Source: Fulvivirga marina (GTDB taxonomy: Bacteria > Bacteroidota > Bacteroidia > Cytophagales > Cyclobacteriaceae). Taken from it: a stretch of DNA of 64,000 bases. Below, one piece after another: positions 56,074 to 64,000 of this stretch (position 1 is its first letter; each line of letters starts with the position of its first letter). Position numbers and translations under genes: made by a program. The stretch covers positions 310,001 through 374,000 of the forward strand of contig NZ_JAEUGD010000042.1 in NCBI RefSeq assembly GCF_016775155.1, given 5' to 3'. The notes below the pieces were generated by a model that saw only the letters and a list, made by a program, of their open reading frames with translations, was not told the origin of the DNA and did no database searches.

Positions 56074-56232
56074 TTTTGTATATTTTTCTCAAATGTAGTT
56101 AAAATGATTTTCTATAAAAGAACAACGGAATAATTTTTTTCTTAAATGTAGTTTTTATGGAAGACAGGGTAAATGTACATTACCCTGTTTATTCTATTTA
56201 TTCATCTTTAAGACACTTTACAGGATTGGCTC

Positions 56233-58866
56233 TTATTCTGATTGAAGGTTCTTTATCGGATTTAACAATGCAGCTTTAATAGTGCGATAGCTTACGGTAA
56301 TGATGGTGATAGCAATTGCAGCCATACCGGATATTCCAAATACCCACCAGGAGATCTCGATTTTGTAATCATAGCTGTGAAGCCAGTTGCTAAAAATATA
56401 ATAGGCAATGGGTGAAGCGATAAGACATGCGATGATAACCGGATAAATGAAATTCAGAGATAAGGTCCGCCAAAGGTTAGATAGTGAAGCTCCCAATACT
56501 TTTCTAATGCCAATTTCTTTAGTTCTTTTTTCAGTAATAAACGAGACAAGCCCGAACATCCCGAGGCAGCTGATAAAAATGGCGAGGATGGCAAATATAG
56601 AGACAAGTTTGCCAGCCCGCTCTTCAGCCCTGAACTTTGCACCATACTCCTCATCTATAAAATTATAGTTAAAGGGTGCTGACGGTGCAATACCTTTGAC
56701 TACTGTTTCCATACGGGTTAAAGCTTCGGCAATGTGAAGTTCAGGGGTAAGCCTTACGAACATAAATGGGAGCTCATGATCCGTTAAAAACATTATTGCG
56801 GGTCGTGGAGCCTGGAAAGGGTCGCCTTTAATCATATCCTTAACAACTCCTACAATGGTAAACCTGTTGCCGCCAAAGTAATCTCTGGAAAAACGGAGCT
56901 CTTTACTAACAGCTTTGTCAAATCCCATCAGCCTTTTTGCTGATTCGGTAATAATAACTGATTTGGAAACGTCAGAAGGAAGGTCGCTGGTAAAGTCGCG
57001 GCCTTCGGTTATTTCCCAGTCAATTGTTTTTCCATAATCATAGTTGACCACTATTGTATTGAATGAGGGGTCAAATGAGGGCGATTTTCCATCCCAATCG
57101 AAACCATTATTATTTCCTAAGGTATTTGTGATGGGGTAATTAGCTTCTCCCACTTCCATTACAGCGCCCGATTTCTTTAATTCTGTTCTGAAGGTTTGGT
57201 ATTTGCCATACATCTCTCCTGATCGCTTGGGAATTACCAAAAGGTTGGCCTTTGAATAACCTGAGGGACGGTCTTTGGCATGTTGGATTTGCTGATATAC
57301 CAATATGGTGCCGCTTATGAGTAGTATGGATATGGTAAATTGGAAAATTACCAGTGTTTTTCGAAATAAAACCCCCTTTCTACCCGCATTGAATCCGCCT
57401 CTCAATGATTTTATAGGATGAAGCGCTGATAGGTAGAGTGCTGGGTAAGTGCCTGATAGCAGGCCCGTTATAAGGGAGAGGCCTATTCCAAATGACCAAA
57501 ACCAGGGATTACTTACCGGAAGGGTTATTTCCTTAACTGCTATGTTGTTAAACCAGGGGAGGACAAGGGTCGCAATAATCAGGGCTGATAAAAAGCTTAA
57601 AAATGCTAGAAGGGAAGATTCAATTAGGAATTGACTCATGAGCTGCATGCGTAGAGAACCAAGGCTTTTCCTTATGCCTATTTCCTTAGCGCGCCTCTCG
57701 GCAGCTGCAGTACTTAAATTCATAAAGTTGATGCAGGCCAGAGCTAAAATAAAAATTGCAGCAGCACCGAAGAGCCAGACAAACTTGAGCCTTTTACCAT
57801 TGACAGGTTGTCCATTTTCAAATTCCGAATGTAAGTGCCATTTATCCATGGGAAGAAGAAAAAGATATCGTTTGCCTGATTCTTCATCCGTATGGGGTAA
57901 CATGAGTTCTTTGATCAGTGAGGATACTGTTGATTGTTTTACATTGGGTTTGGTTTGTACATAAGTGTGGATAAAGTAATTGTCCCAAGCTGTTAAGTCA
58001 GACCACCCATGGATGTAAAGGTCCAGTGGAGCAAAGTATGAAGCATTACTAAAACTGGTGTTGTGTGGGAGGTCTTGATATATACCTGCAACCACGAGAT
58101 TGGTGTTACCATCCATAGTTATCGACTGATCCAGTGGATTTTTATCTCCAAACAGTTTTTTAGCCAGGGTTTCGGATATAAGTATGGAGTGCATATCCTT
58201 CAACCCATTGATGTCTCCTTTTAGCATATTTAGGCTGAATATTTTAGCACCTGCAGGTTGCATAAAGTACCCTGACTCTGTAAAGTGACCTTTATCAGAA
58301 GTGAAAATTCTTTCTTCAGGCCGTGAGCGTATCATGGCCACTTCGTCAAAATAATTAGAATAGTTATCCTTTAGCAAAGTGCCAAGAGCGGGAGGCAGGG
58401 AGGAACCAACCTTAATATCCTCTCCAGGACTGTGATATGCCATCATTACCTGAGAGATATTGTCCATATTGCTATGGTAGCTATTAAATGAAAGTTCATC
58501 GTAGGTCCATAGGCCAATGAGAATTACGACAGTCAGGCTAACCGTAAGTCCTCCCAAGTTAATTAATGAATAGCCTTTGTTTCTAAGAATATTTCTAAGA
58601 CTGATCTTGAAGTTGTGTTGATACATGATGTTGAGTTTTGAGTTATTTGACCGATAATTTTTAATAGCAAATGGCCGCAGGTATTGGAATACCTGATACC
58701 AGTAGTTGACCTTAGCCCGCAGTACTGACCTGTGTACAGCGGTATAATGAAATTTCTCTTCCAGATCACCCAGTACTTCTTCTGCTAATTCCTCTTTTAG
58801 GAACCAGAGCAGTAGAACCTCAGCTAACCGGGGTGCCGTATGGTTGTTGTTATTATCCATTGGCAA
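56233..58866 (-). CDS. FtsX/MacB-type ABC permease with N-terminal prefix domain (copy 1)
   Basis: The 877-aa protein has a soluble prefix domain (WFLKEELAEEVLGDLEEKF), then two FtsX-like halves. Matching motifs are MNLSTAAAERRAKEIGIRKS and TEKRTKEIGIRKVLGASLSN. Eight membrane spans are expected. The start overlaps the end of the upstream PadR gene by 14 bp; an in-frame ATG at 58860 is an alternative. No ATPase gene is adjacent. The two permeases and their regulators probably arose by tandem duplication and have diverged widely. Confidence 0.9.
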   Translation of the reverse strand: MPMDNNNNHTAPRLAEVLLLWFLKEELAEEVLGDLEEKFHYTAVHRSVLRAKVNYWYQVFQYLRPFAIKNYRSNNSKLNIMYQHNFKISLRNILRNKGYSLINLGGLTVSLTVVILIGLWTYDELSFNSYHSNMDNISQVMMAYHSPGEDIKVGSSLPPALGTLLKDNYSNYFDEVAMIRSRPEERIFTSDKGHFTESGYFMQPAGAKIFSLNMLKGDINGLKDMHSILISETLAKKLFGDKNPLDQSITMDGNTNLVVAGIYQDLPHNTSFSNASYFAPLDLYIHGWSDLTAWDNYFIHTYVQTKPNVKQSTVSSLIKELMLPHTDEESGKRYLFLLPMDKWHLHSEFENGQPVNGKRLKFVWLFGAAAIFILALACINFMNLSTAAAERRAKEIGIRKSLGSLRMQLMSQFLIESSLLAFLSFLSALIIATLVLPWFNNIAVKEITLPVSNPWFWSFGIGLSLITGLLSGTYPALYLSALHPIKSLRGGFNAGRKGVLFRKTLVIFQFTISILLISGTILVYQQIQHAKDRPSGYSKANLLVIPKRSGEMYGKYQTFRTELKKSGAVMEVGEANYPITNTLGNNNGFDWDGKSPSFDPSFNTIVVNYDYGKTIDWEITEGRDFTSDLPSDVSKSVIITESAKRLMGFDKAVSKELRFSRDYFGGNRFTIVGVVKDMIKGDPFQAPRPAIMFLTDHELPFMFVRLTPELHIAEALTRMETVVKGIAPSAPFNYNFIDEEYGAKFRAEERAGKLVSIFAILAIFISCLGMFGLVSFITEKRTKEIGIRKVLGASLSNLWRTLSLNFIYPVIIACLIASPIAYYIFSNWLHSYDYKIEISWWVFGISGMAAIAITIITVSYRTIKAALLNPIKNLQSE

Positions 58867-59179
58867 AGCCTGGATATTGTTCCCAGAGTGATGTTTTGAA
58901 GTCCCGGGCTTCTATAAGCACTCGTCTTCCCGTTGCAGTTATGGTGTAGATGCGTTTTCTGCGCCCACCTCTTTCGGGAGATGAATTACCCATTTCAGAG
59001 GTTAGGAACCCTTTTTCTGATAGTCGGTTAAGTGTTGAGTGTACTGCTCCTATTGATACTGCCCTTTGAGTCTGTGATTCAAACTCCTCAGCAATTTTAA
59101 ATGCATAGGCCTCATCTCCCAAAATGCCAACCAAGAGGAGTAGTACCTCTTCAAACTCTCCTAAACGTGTTTCTTTCAT
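58853..59179 (-). CDS. PadR-family transcriptional regulator (copy 1)
   Basis: The 108-aa winged-helix protein opens LGEFEEVLLLLVGILGDEAYA, with SIGAVHSTLNRLSEKGFLTS as recognition region and RGGRRKRIYTITATGRR as wing. The gene overlaps the following permease by 14 bp, so the two are co-expressed. Autorepression is usual for the family. The promoter should lie in the 176 bp before the divergent gene at 59356. Confidence 0.92.
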   Translation of the reverse strand: MKETRLGEFEEVLLLLVGILGDEAYAFKIAEEFESQTQRAVSIGAVHSTLNRLSEKGFLTSEMGNSSPERGGRRKRIYTITATGRRVLIEARDFKTSLWEQYPGFANG

Positions 59180-59355
59180 TATATTCTAAATTGTAGAACT
59201 AATATACAGAGTTAAATTTAATTTGTTCTGCTTTTTAGAAACATATGTTTGGTTGATGTGTGGCAAACGATTGGTTTCAGTGACTTTATAAAACCAGAAA
59301 AAATGATGTTAAATGTGATTATTTAGTATTTTGAACATCGTAAATCAGGTAGACA

Positions 59356-59817
59356 ATGGCAGAAAATCAAGAAGGCAATTCTTTAGCAGATCAAAAAGCG
59401 AAAGCTCAGGAAATACTTGAGCGCAGTCGTACGGAAATAGCCGAAAAGCACGTGAAGACCTCCAGAAATACACTGTATGTTTTGGCAGCACTCTTCTTTT
59501 TATATGCCATCCTTTATGGTACTGGTGTATTGGCCAATGATATTGTGTCTTTGGTGTTTTACTCGATCATAGCAATTATTTACATTTTGTTAGCCTTATG
59601 GACGAAATCCAAGCCACAAACGGCTGTTATTTTAGGTTTGGTGTTGTATCTTCTGAACATTGCATTAATTGCCTCTATTGATATCAATACGCTTTATCAG
59701 GGGTGGCTGATCAAAGGTATAATCATTACTTATCTCGTACGGGGAATATTGGAGGCGCGTAAAATACCTAAGAAAAAGACAGTGGATACTGATACGCTTG
59801 ATGGAGGCTTGGTGTAG
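59356..59817 (+). CDS. Small four-TM membrane protein of unknown function
   Basis: The 153-aa protein has a charged N-terminus of about 40 residues (including KAKAQEILERSRTEIAEKH, possibly helical), then four hydrophobic segments: NTLYVLAALFFLYAILY, IVSLVFYSIIAIIYILLAL, AVILGLVLYLLNIALIA and LIKGIIITYLVRGIL. The tail is Lys-rich and then acidic. Similar small proteins are common in Bacteroidota, but I recognise no function. It is divergent from the PadR gene and converges with the hydrolase gene. Confidence 0.75.
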   Translation: MAENQEGNSLADQKAKAQEILERSRTEIAEKHVKTSRNTLYVLAALFFLYAILYGTGVLANDIVSLVFYSIIAIIYILLALWTKSKPQTAVILGLVLYLLNIALIASIDINTLYQGWLIKGIIITYLVRGILEARKIPKKKTVDTDTLDGGLV

Positions 59818-59834
59818 GCGTTGGATAAATAGTC

Positions 59835-60662
59835 TTATTTGTTTTGAGGGGAGAAGAATTCGTGGCTCAATATTAATGTTTCATGATATTTGTCAAACAG
59901 GCTTAAGTCATTGTGTGTGCCTTGCGGTATAATCACCAGTTTCTTTTTACCAGAATAGGCCTTATGAAGGTTTTGTGCATGAGAAACAGGAATTAGGGCA
60001 TCATTGCCTCCATGGATCAGCAGTATTGGACAATTAACAGAATCAAGCTTGCCGATGTTATCAAAATGGAACTGTAGAAATAGCGAAGGAAAAAGGAAAG
60101 GCATCTTTTGAGTAGCTAATTTTTTCAGGTTTGAAAATGGAGATTCCAGTACCAACCCTTTTGTGAGACGTTTACTGGCCAAGTCAGTGGCTATACCACT
60201 GCCAATAGAGCGTCCATAAATAATGATCTCGTCAGGGGAGAAGTCTTTCTTATCAGTTAGAAAGTGAAACGCAGCAAAGGCATCGAGGTATAAGCCTTTT
60301 TCTGTAATTTTTCCAGAACTCTTCCCGTAGCCGCGATAATCGATGATTAGAATGCTGTAACCGAGTGAGGTGAAGTCATCAGCTACTTGTTGCCAGCCCG
60401 CCAGACTTCCTGCATTGCCGTGGAAGTACAAGATAACCTCACTTTTATTACCAGGAAAGAATAAGGCATTGATTTTCTCCTGATCTTCGGTGGTAAGAAA
60501 TAATTCCTCTCCACCTTTAGCGAGGTCAAACCGGAAGTTTTTTGGTAGCTTTTCCGGATGGAATATCAATTTCTCCTGGGATAGAAATGCGGCCATAACG
60601 AGTATCAGATAAAGCGTAGTAGCTATAAAGATGAGTTTTTTAAGGCGATTTCCCATCTTCAT
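59835..60662 (-). CDS. Membrane-anchored alpha/beta hydrolase
   Basis: The 275-aa protein has an N-terminal hydrophobic anchor (LIFIATTLYLILVMAAFL). The alpha/beta hydrolase fold shows the oxyanion motif YFHGNAGS, the nucleophile elbow YGRSIGSG with Ser, an Asp in HGGNDALIP and the His in PQGTHNDLS. It resembles BEM46-like serine hydrolases; the substrate is unknown. It is the last gene of the minus-strand cluster that begins with holB, 11 bp after the reductase gene. Confidence 0.88.
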   Translation of the reverse strand: MKMGNRLKKLIFIATTLYLILVMAAFLSQEKLIFHPEKLPKNFRFDLAKGGEELFLTTEDQEKINALFFPGNKSEVILYFHGNAGSLAGWQQVADDFTSLGYSILIIDYRGYGKSSGKITEKGLYLDAFAAFHFLTDKKDFSPDEIIIYGRSIGSGIATDLASKRLTKGLVLESPFSNLKKLATQKMPFLFPSLFLQFHFDNIGKLDSVNCPILLIHGGNDALIPVSHAQNLHKAYSGKKKLVIIPQGTHNDLSLFDKYHETLILSHEFFSPQNK

Positions 60663-60673
60663 AGATTTACAAA

Positions 60674-61579
60674 TTAAGCCGTTTGCATTTGCTCATTCAG
60701 CACTTCAAGTCCTTCTTCAAAAGAATGAGGTTCATACCCCAGATCCTTGCGGGCCTTATCAATGATAAACCCTGTTTTTGGAGGCCTCTTGGCGGGCTGT
60801 TTGAACTTCGATCCATCTGTTTTGTGAATCAGGCTTTTGTCAAGCTTGAAGAAATCAGCGGTTTTGATAGCCATATCATATGGCGTAAGCATGTCTTTGC
60901 CGCTAATGTTGTAAATGCCCTTGGCCTTCTTTTTGGCAATGAGATAGCATCCTATAGCCAAATCTTCAGCAAGTGTAGGCGTACGCCACTGATCATCCAC
61001 TACATTAATTTCTTTGCCATTTTCGAGGCTGTTCTTTACCCATAAAATGATATTGGAACGACTCATATCATTAGCAATACCAAATACCAGTACAGTCCTG
61101 GCAATTGCCCAGGAGATATTACTATTGATAATCAGGTTTTCAGCTTCCAGTTTGCTTTCTCCATAAAAATTCACTGGATTGGGCTTTTCATTTTCGTCCA
61201 ATGGTCCATGGGAGCCATCGAAAATAAAATCTGTTGAGCAGTGTACCAGGTGTGCTCCGGTTTCTTCACAAGCTTTGATCAGATATTTTACTGAATTGAC
61301 ATTGAGATCAATACAACCTTCTTTTTCGGTTTCACACTGATCTACATTAGTCATGGCGGCTGTGTTAATGATAGCGTCTGGTTTGTATTTGCCTACCACT
61401 TCTAACACAGCTGCCTCATCGGTAATATCCAGCGGGTGGAACTCATAGTCGGCATAATTTTCAGGAAGCCGGTCAGAGTTTCTTGCTGTGGCAATTACGT
61501 CAATGTCCGTTTTGCCTGACATTAATTTTACTAGTTTTTGACCTAGCAGACCGTTGGAGCCTGTTATCAGTACCTTCAT
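60674..61579 (-). CDS. NAD(P)-dependent RmlD-like sugar-nucleotide reductase (SDR family)
   Basis: The 301-aa protein starts with a Rossmann motif (MKVLITGSNGLLGQKLVKL). It contains INTAAMTNVDQCE and the catalytic pair VNFYGESKLEAE (Tyr and Lys), typical of dTDP-4-dehydrorhamnose reductases and extended SDRs. No other rhamnose genes adjoin, so the true substrate is open. Its ATG overlaps the PPIase stop by one base. Confidence 0.87.
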   Translation of the reverse strand: MKVLITGSNGLLGQKLVKLMSGKTDIDVIATARNSDRLPENYADYEFHPLDITDEAAVLEVVGKYKPDAIINTAAMTNVDQCETEKEGCIDLNVNSVKYLIKACEETGAHLVHCSTDFIFDGSHGPLDENEKPNPVNFYGESKLEAENLIINSNISWAIARTVLVFGIANDMSRSNIILWVKNSLENGKEINVVDDQWRTPTLAEDLAIGCYLIAKKKAKGIYNISGKDMLTPYDMAIKTADFFKLDKSLIHKTDGSKFKQPAKRPPKTGFIIDKARKDLGYEPHSFEEGLEVLNEQMQTA

Positions 61580-62442
61580 TACTTGTCTTCTTTTGGAAAT
61601 TCGTAACCGTAGAGTTTGGTTATTTTTTTCTTTGGCATTTCTTCTACTTCAACCATCATTCTGATGTCAGAAGTAGGACGATCACGCTGGTCGGTAGGTT
61701 GAGCAGCTATTTTGTCAATAACCTCTAATCCATCTATTACCTTACCGAATACAGTATATTCATCATCGAGATGAGGTGCTCCACCTATCGTGGTATATGT
61801 CTCTAATCTTTCGGGGGCAATTTCTTTGGTAAGGTCCATTTGCATTACTTCAGAAATGTAGTCGCGCATCTCTATCAGTTTATTGCCGTAGGCTTCAGGG
61901 CCTTCTGTCTGGTAAATGTTAATTAACATTTGTTTTACAGAGTCCTGGTCTCCTCTTTCCATGAGCTGTCTGGCAGCAGCGCCACACTTATTCATATCGG
62001 TAGTAAGCTCTTTTTCAGTCCATTTCTTGCCCTGAACAATGTAAAACTGACTGCCGCTTGATTTTTTCTCAGGGTTGTTAGTTCTGGCGGCCGATAAGGC
62101 TCCTTTGGCATGGTAGAAGTCTTTGTCGAATTCGGCTGGAATTTGGTATCCGGGGCCTCCTGAACCAAGCGGCCTGCCAGGTTTTGCATTTTTAGAATCA
62201 GGATCTCCGGTCTGGATCATGAAATCTTCAATTACTCTATGGAACAACAAGCTGTCATAAAAACCCTCTTTAGCCAGTTTAACGAAGTTTTCTTTATGCT
62301 GGGGAGTCTCATCATAAAGAATGGCGTGCATATCGCCGTATTCAGTTTTAATGGTTATCAGGTAATCTTTTTCTGAAGCGCAGGCACTAAAAAGCATTGT
62401 ACCAGCCAGCAACAGCATCAATAAGAAGTTACTTGCTCTCAT
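61579..62442 (-). CDS. Cyclophilin-type peptidyl-prolyl isomerase, lipoprotein
   Basis: The 287-aa protein has a lipoprotein signal with lipobox LFSAC. The cyclophilin domain is split: the first half holds YDSLLFHRVIEDFMIQTGDP, GGPGYQIPAEF and GSQFYIVQG; after an insert of about 75 helical residues, the second half holds YTVFGKVIDGLEVIDKI. Such inserts are seen in other Bacteroidota PPIases. It helps fold proteins in the periplasm. The gene overlaps hemC by 14 bp upstream and the reductase gene by one base. Confidence 0.92.
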   Translation of the reverse strand: MRASNFLLMLLLAGTMLFSACASEKDYLITIKTEYGDMHAILYDETPQHKENFVKLAKEGFYDSLLFHRVIEDFMIQTGDPDSKNAKPGRPLGSGGPGYQIPAEFDKDFYHAKGALSAARTNNPEKKSSGSQFYIVQGKKWTEKELTTDMNKCGAAARQLMERGDQDSVKQMLINIYQTEGPEAYGNKLIEMRDYISEVMQMDLTKEIAPERLETYTTIGGAPHLDDEYTVFGKVIDGLEVIDKIAAQPTDQRDRPTSDIRMMVEVEEMPKKKITKLYGYEFPKEDK

Positions 62443-63379
62443 GAGTTTGTTTTTGATTTAACTTTTCTTTTATATCTTCTAAAATTTTATCTCCACCTGC
62501 TTTTAGCACTTCTTCGGCCAGTTCCCGACCAATGGATTCAGCGTTTTCTGCAGACCCCATAATTCTTTTTCTTATGATTTTTGTTCCTTCCAGATCAACT
62601 ATCCCACCTTTTATAGTGAGTGTATCTTCCTGAAGATCTGCAAGTCCAAAAACAGGTATGCTACATCCTCCCTGAAGTGTTTTCAGGAAGCCTCTCTCAC
62701 AACGCAACCTTTTTTCGGTATTTTCATGGTTTACATATTTGCGTATAGCCTGCCTTTTCTCTTCGTGTAGTGAGGTGTAACATTCTACCGCTACGCTTCC
62801 CTGCCCTACAGGGGGGATAAATTTATCCAGTGGCAGTTTTGAGATTATCATGTCATCGTAGTCCATGCGGTGTACACCCGCGTAGGCCAGAAGTAGGGCA
62901 TCACATACACCATCTTTCATTTTGGCGATACGCGTCTGTAGATTGCCTCGAACGGAAACCGTCTTCACATGAGGATAAAAATGTTTTAAAAGGGCTACCC
63001 TGCGAGTAGAAGAGGTGCCCACCACAATGTCCTCTTTGTCTAGAGAAAGGCACATATCCATACCCACCAAAACATCATTTACTACTTCTCGTTCTGTAAA
63101 AGCAATCAGCTCAAAGCCTTGGGGCAATTCTGATTGCATATCTTTAGCGCTATGCACGGCAATGTCAATGTTACCAAGTTGAAGTTGTTCTTCTATCTCC
63201 TCGGTAAATACCCCTTTACTTCCTATCTTGGAAATTGAAACATCTAATATTTTATCACCTTTTGTATCAATGGTGATTATTTCAGATTCAATTCCTCCTT
63301 GCTTTAGCAAAGCTGCCACGTGATCGGCTTGCCAAAGGGCCAGTTTGCTTCCTCGCGTCCCTATTCTGATTTTTTCCAT
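62429..63379 (-). CDS. hemC: Hydroxymethylbilane synthase
   Basis: The 316-aa enzyme joins four porphobilinogen units in haem biosynthesis. Diagnostic motifs are the start RIGTRGSKLALWQADHV, the Arg-rich VGTSSTRRVALLKHFYP and VRGNLQTRI, and the Cys that holds the dipyrromethane cofactor in LQGGCSIPVFG. The length is normal. The gene starts one base after the holB stop, so it is in that operon. It is strongly conserved and helps mark this side as core chromosome. Confidence 0.97.
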   Translation of the reverse strand: MEKIRIGTRGSKLALWQADHVAALLKQGGIESEIITIDTKGDKILDVSISKIGSKGVFTEEIEEQLQLGNIDIAVHSAKDMQSELPQGFELIAFTEREVVNDVLVGMDMCLSLDKEDIVVGTSSTRRVALLKHFYPHVKTVSVRGNLQTRIAKMKDGVCDALLLAYAGVHRMDYDDMIISKLPLDKFIPPVGQGSVAVECYTSLHEEKRQAIRKYVNHENTEKRLRCERGFLKTLQGGCSIPVFGLADLQEDTLTIKGGIVDLEGTKIIRKRIMGSAENAESIGRELAEEVLKAGGDKILEDIKEKLNQKQTHESK

Positions 63380-63380
63380 A

Positions 63381-64000
63381 TTATTTGATTATTCTGGCGA
63401 TATGTAATGAAAGATCTAAAAACACCATTTTTGGGCTTGCATTTCGCTCTAAATGATAATGTGCTTCATTAATTAATGAAGAAATTCTGCTCACCTTGTC
63501 TCCATCCATGACCTTACTGAAATTTTCGATAAAGCTATCGATTTTACCACTGACTCTTTTAAGTTGTGGTGCGGCCTGGTAAACCAGTGATTCGCGCAAC
63601 ATGTTCAGGGCGTACACAAACAAACTCTTTTGAGCCACTTTGTTCATGCTGTGGAACTGGTCACTGCGGTTGACAAGCTGAGTGTAGTCTTTTTTGAAGC
63701 AGTCTCGCATCCAGTCGGTAAATAACTGGTGACTGTTATCTTCAAGGTTGCTAATTAGTTTAATGGCCTGGTTAAGGTCTCCGTCGGCTAAATGGGCAAG
63801 TTCTGCTGCCTTTTGCGAATCAACATTATACTGCTCTACAAGCGTAGCGGCTACATTTTCGTCAGTATATTTGGGTATTGTAACAATCTGAGTCCGTGAA
63901 AGGATTGTAGTTAATAGCTTTTCAGCATCATTGGAAACTAGTAGGAAAATAGTTTGCTCTGGTGGTTCCTCTAGTATTTTTAATATGCCATTGGCTGCAG
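63381..64000 (-). CDS. holB: DNA polymerase III delta' subunit, C-terminal part (5' end outside the window)
   Basis: The frame is open to the right edge. The visible 206 residues begin within AANGILKILEEPPEQTIFLL, the conserved end of the clamp-loader AAA+ domain, followed by LLTTILSRTQIV (arginine-finger region) and the helical collar domain. DnaX shares these motifs, but the C-terminal part (SLFVYALNMLRESLVYQ) fits delta' of this phylum better. It loads the sliding clamp as part of the polymerase III holoenzyme. It is the first visible gene of the minus-strand operon. Confidence 0.85.
   Translation of the reverse strand, partial: AANGILKILEEPPEQTIFLLVSNDAEKLLTTILSRTQIVTIPKYTDENVAATLVEQYNVDSQKAAELAHLADGDLNQAIKLISNLEDNSHQLFTDWMRDCFKKDYTQLVNRSDQFHSMNKVAQKSLFVYALNMLRESLVYQAAPQLKRVSGKIDSFIENFSKVMDGDKVSRISSLINEAHYHLERNASPKMVFLDLSLHIARIIK

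Overview
The window looks like a chromosome segment of a Bacteroidota bacterium, probably a free-living member of the Cytophagales. The signs are AT-rich intergenic spaces, start codons mostly without Shine-Dalgarno sequences, a PafA-like phosphatase, PadR/FtsX-type permease pairs, KWG-repeat and TolB-like secreted proteins, a LytTR response regulator and a holB-hemC cluster. The genus is not determined.

Layout. (1) 1-7250, minus strand: the start of a giant multi-LamG protein that runs off the left edge, preceded by a membrane-bound class III nucleotide cyclase. (2) 7430-11200: leader, 27-repeat CRISPR array 1, a structured trailer split by a complete IS4-family element with a perfect 12-bp target duplication, then three decayed repeats. 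(3) 11710-14662: a small lipoprotein and a divergent TPR histidine kinase / LytTR regulator pair. (4) 14780-25040, plus strand: an unrecognised four-TM membrane protein and then a complete type I-D CRISPR-Cas operon (cas10d with a probable internal cas11d start, csc2, csc1, cas3', cas6, cas4, cas1, cas2). (5) 25104-26749: leader, 20-repeat array 2 with the same repeat, and the same trailer. (6) 26881-27662: a RAYT (Y1) transposase with a palindrome inside its reading frame, and tRNA-Asp. (7) 27842-44792, minus strand: a two-gene Tc (ABC) toxin operon, a TcB-TcC fusion followed by a TcA subunit. (8) 45015-64000: housekeeping and envelope genes, namely a KWG protein, a PafA-like phosphatase, an NSS transporter with a 39-aa partner, a beta-propeller protein, two PadR-permease pairs, a small membrane protein, and a minus-strand operon holB-hemC-PPIase-rmlD-like-hydrolase.

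How it works together. The I-D system is complete: Cas10d carries the HD nuclease, Cas3' the helicase, Csc2/Csc1 the backbone, Cas6 processes crRNA, and Cas4-Cas1-Cas2 acquire spacers. Both arrays have leaders that align without gaps over at least 121 nt and contain a position-conserved inverted repeat, so both can plausibly be served by the one Cas set. Identical 27-bp palindromes stand just upstream of cas4 and of cas1 and recur in and after the RAYT gene, which links the palindrome family to that transposase. The Tc genes encode an injection-type toxin whose C-terminal cargo resembles ADP-ribosyltransferases. The most unusual items are the membrane-protein gene at the head of the cas operon, the leader inverted repeat, the shared array trailer and the palindromes around cas4.
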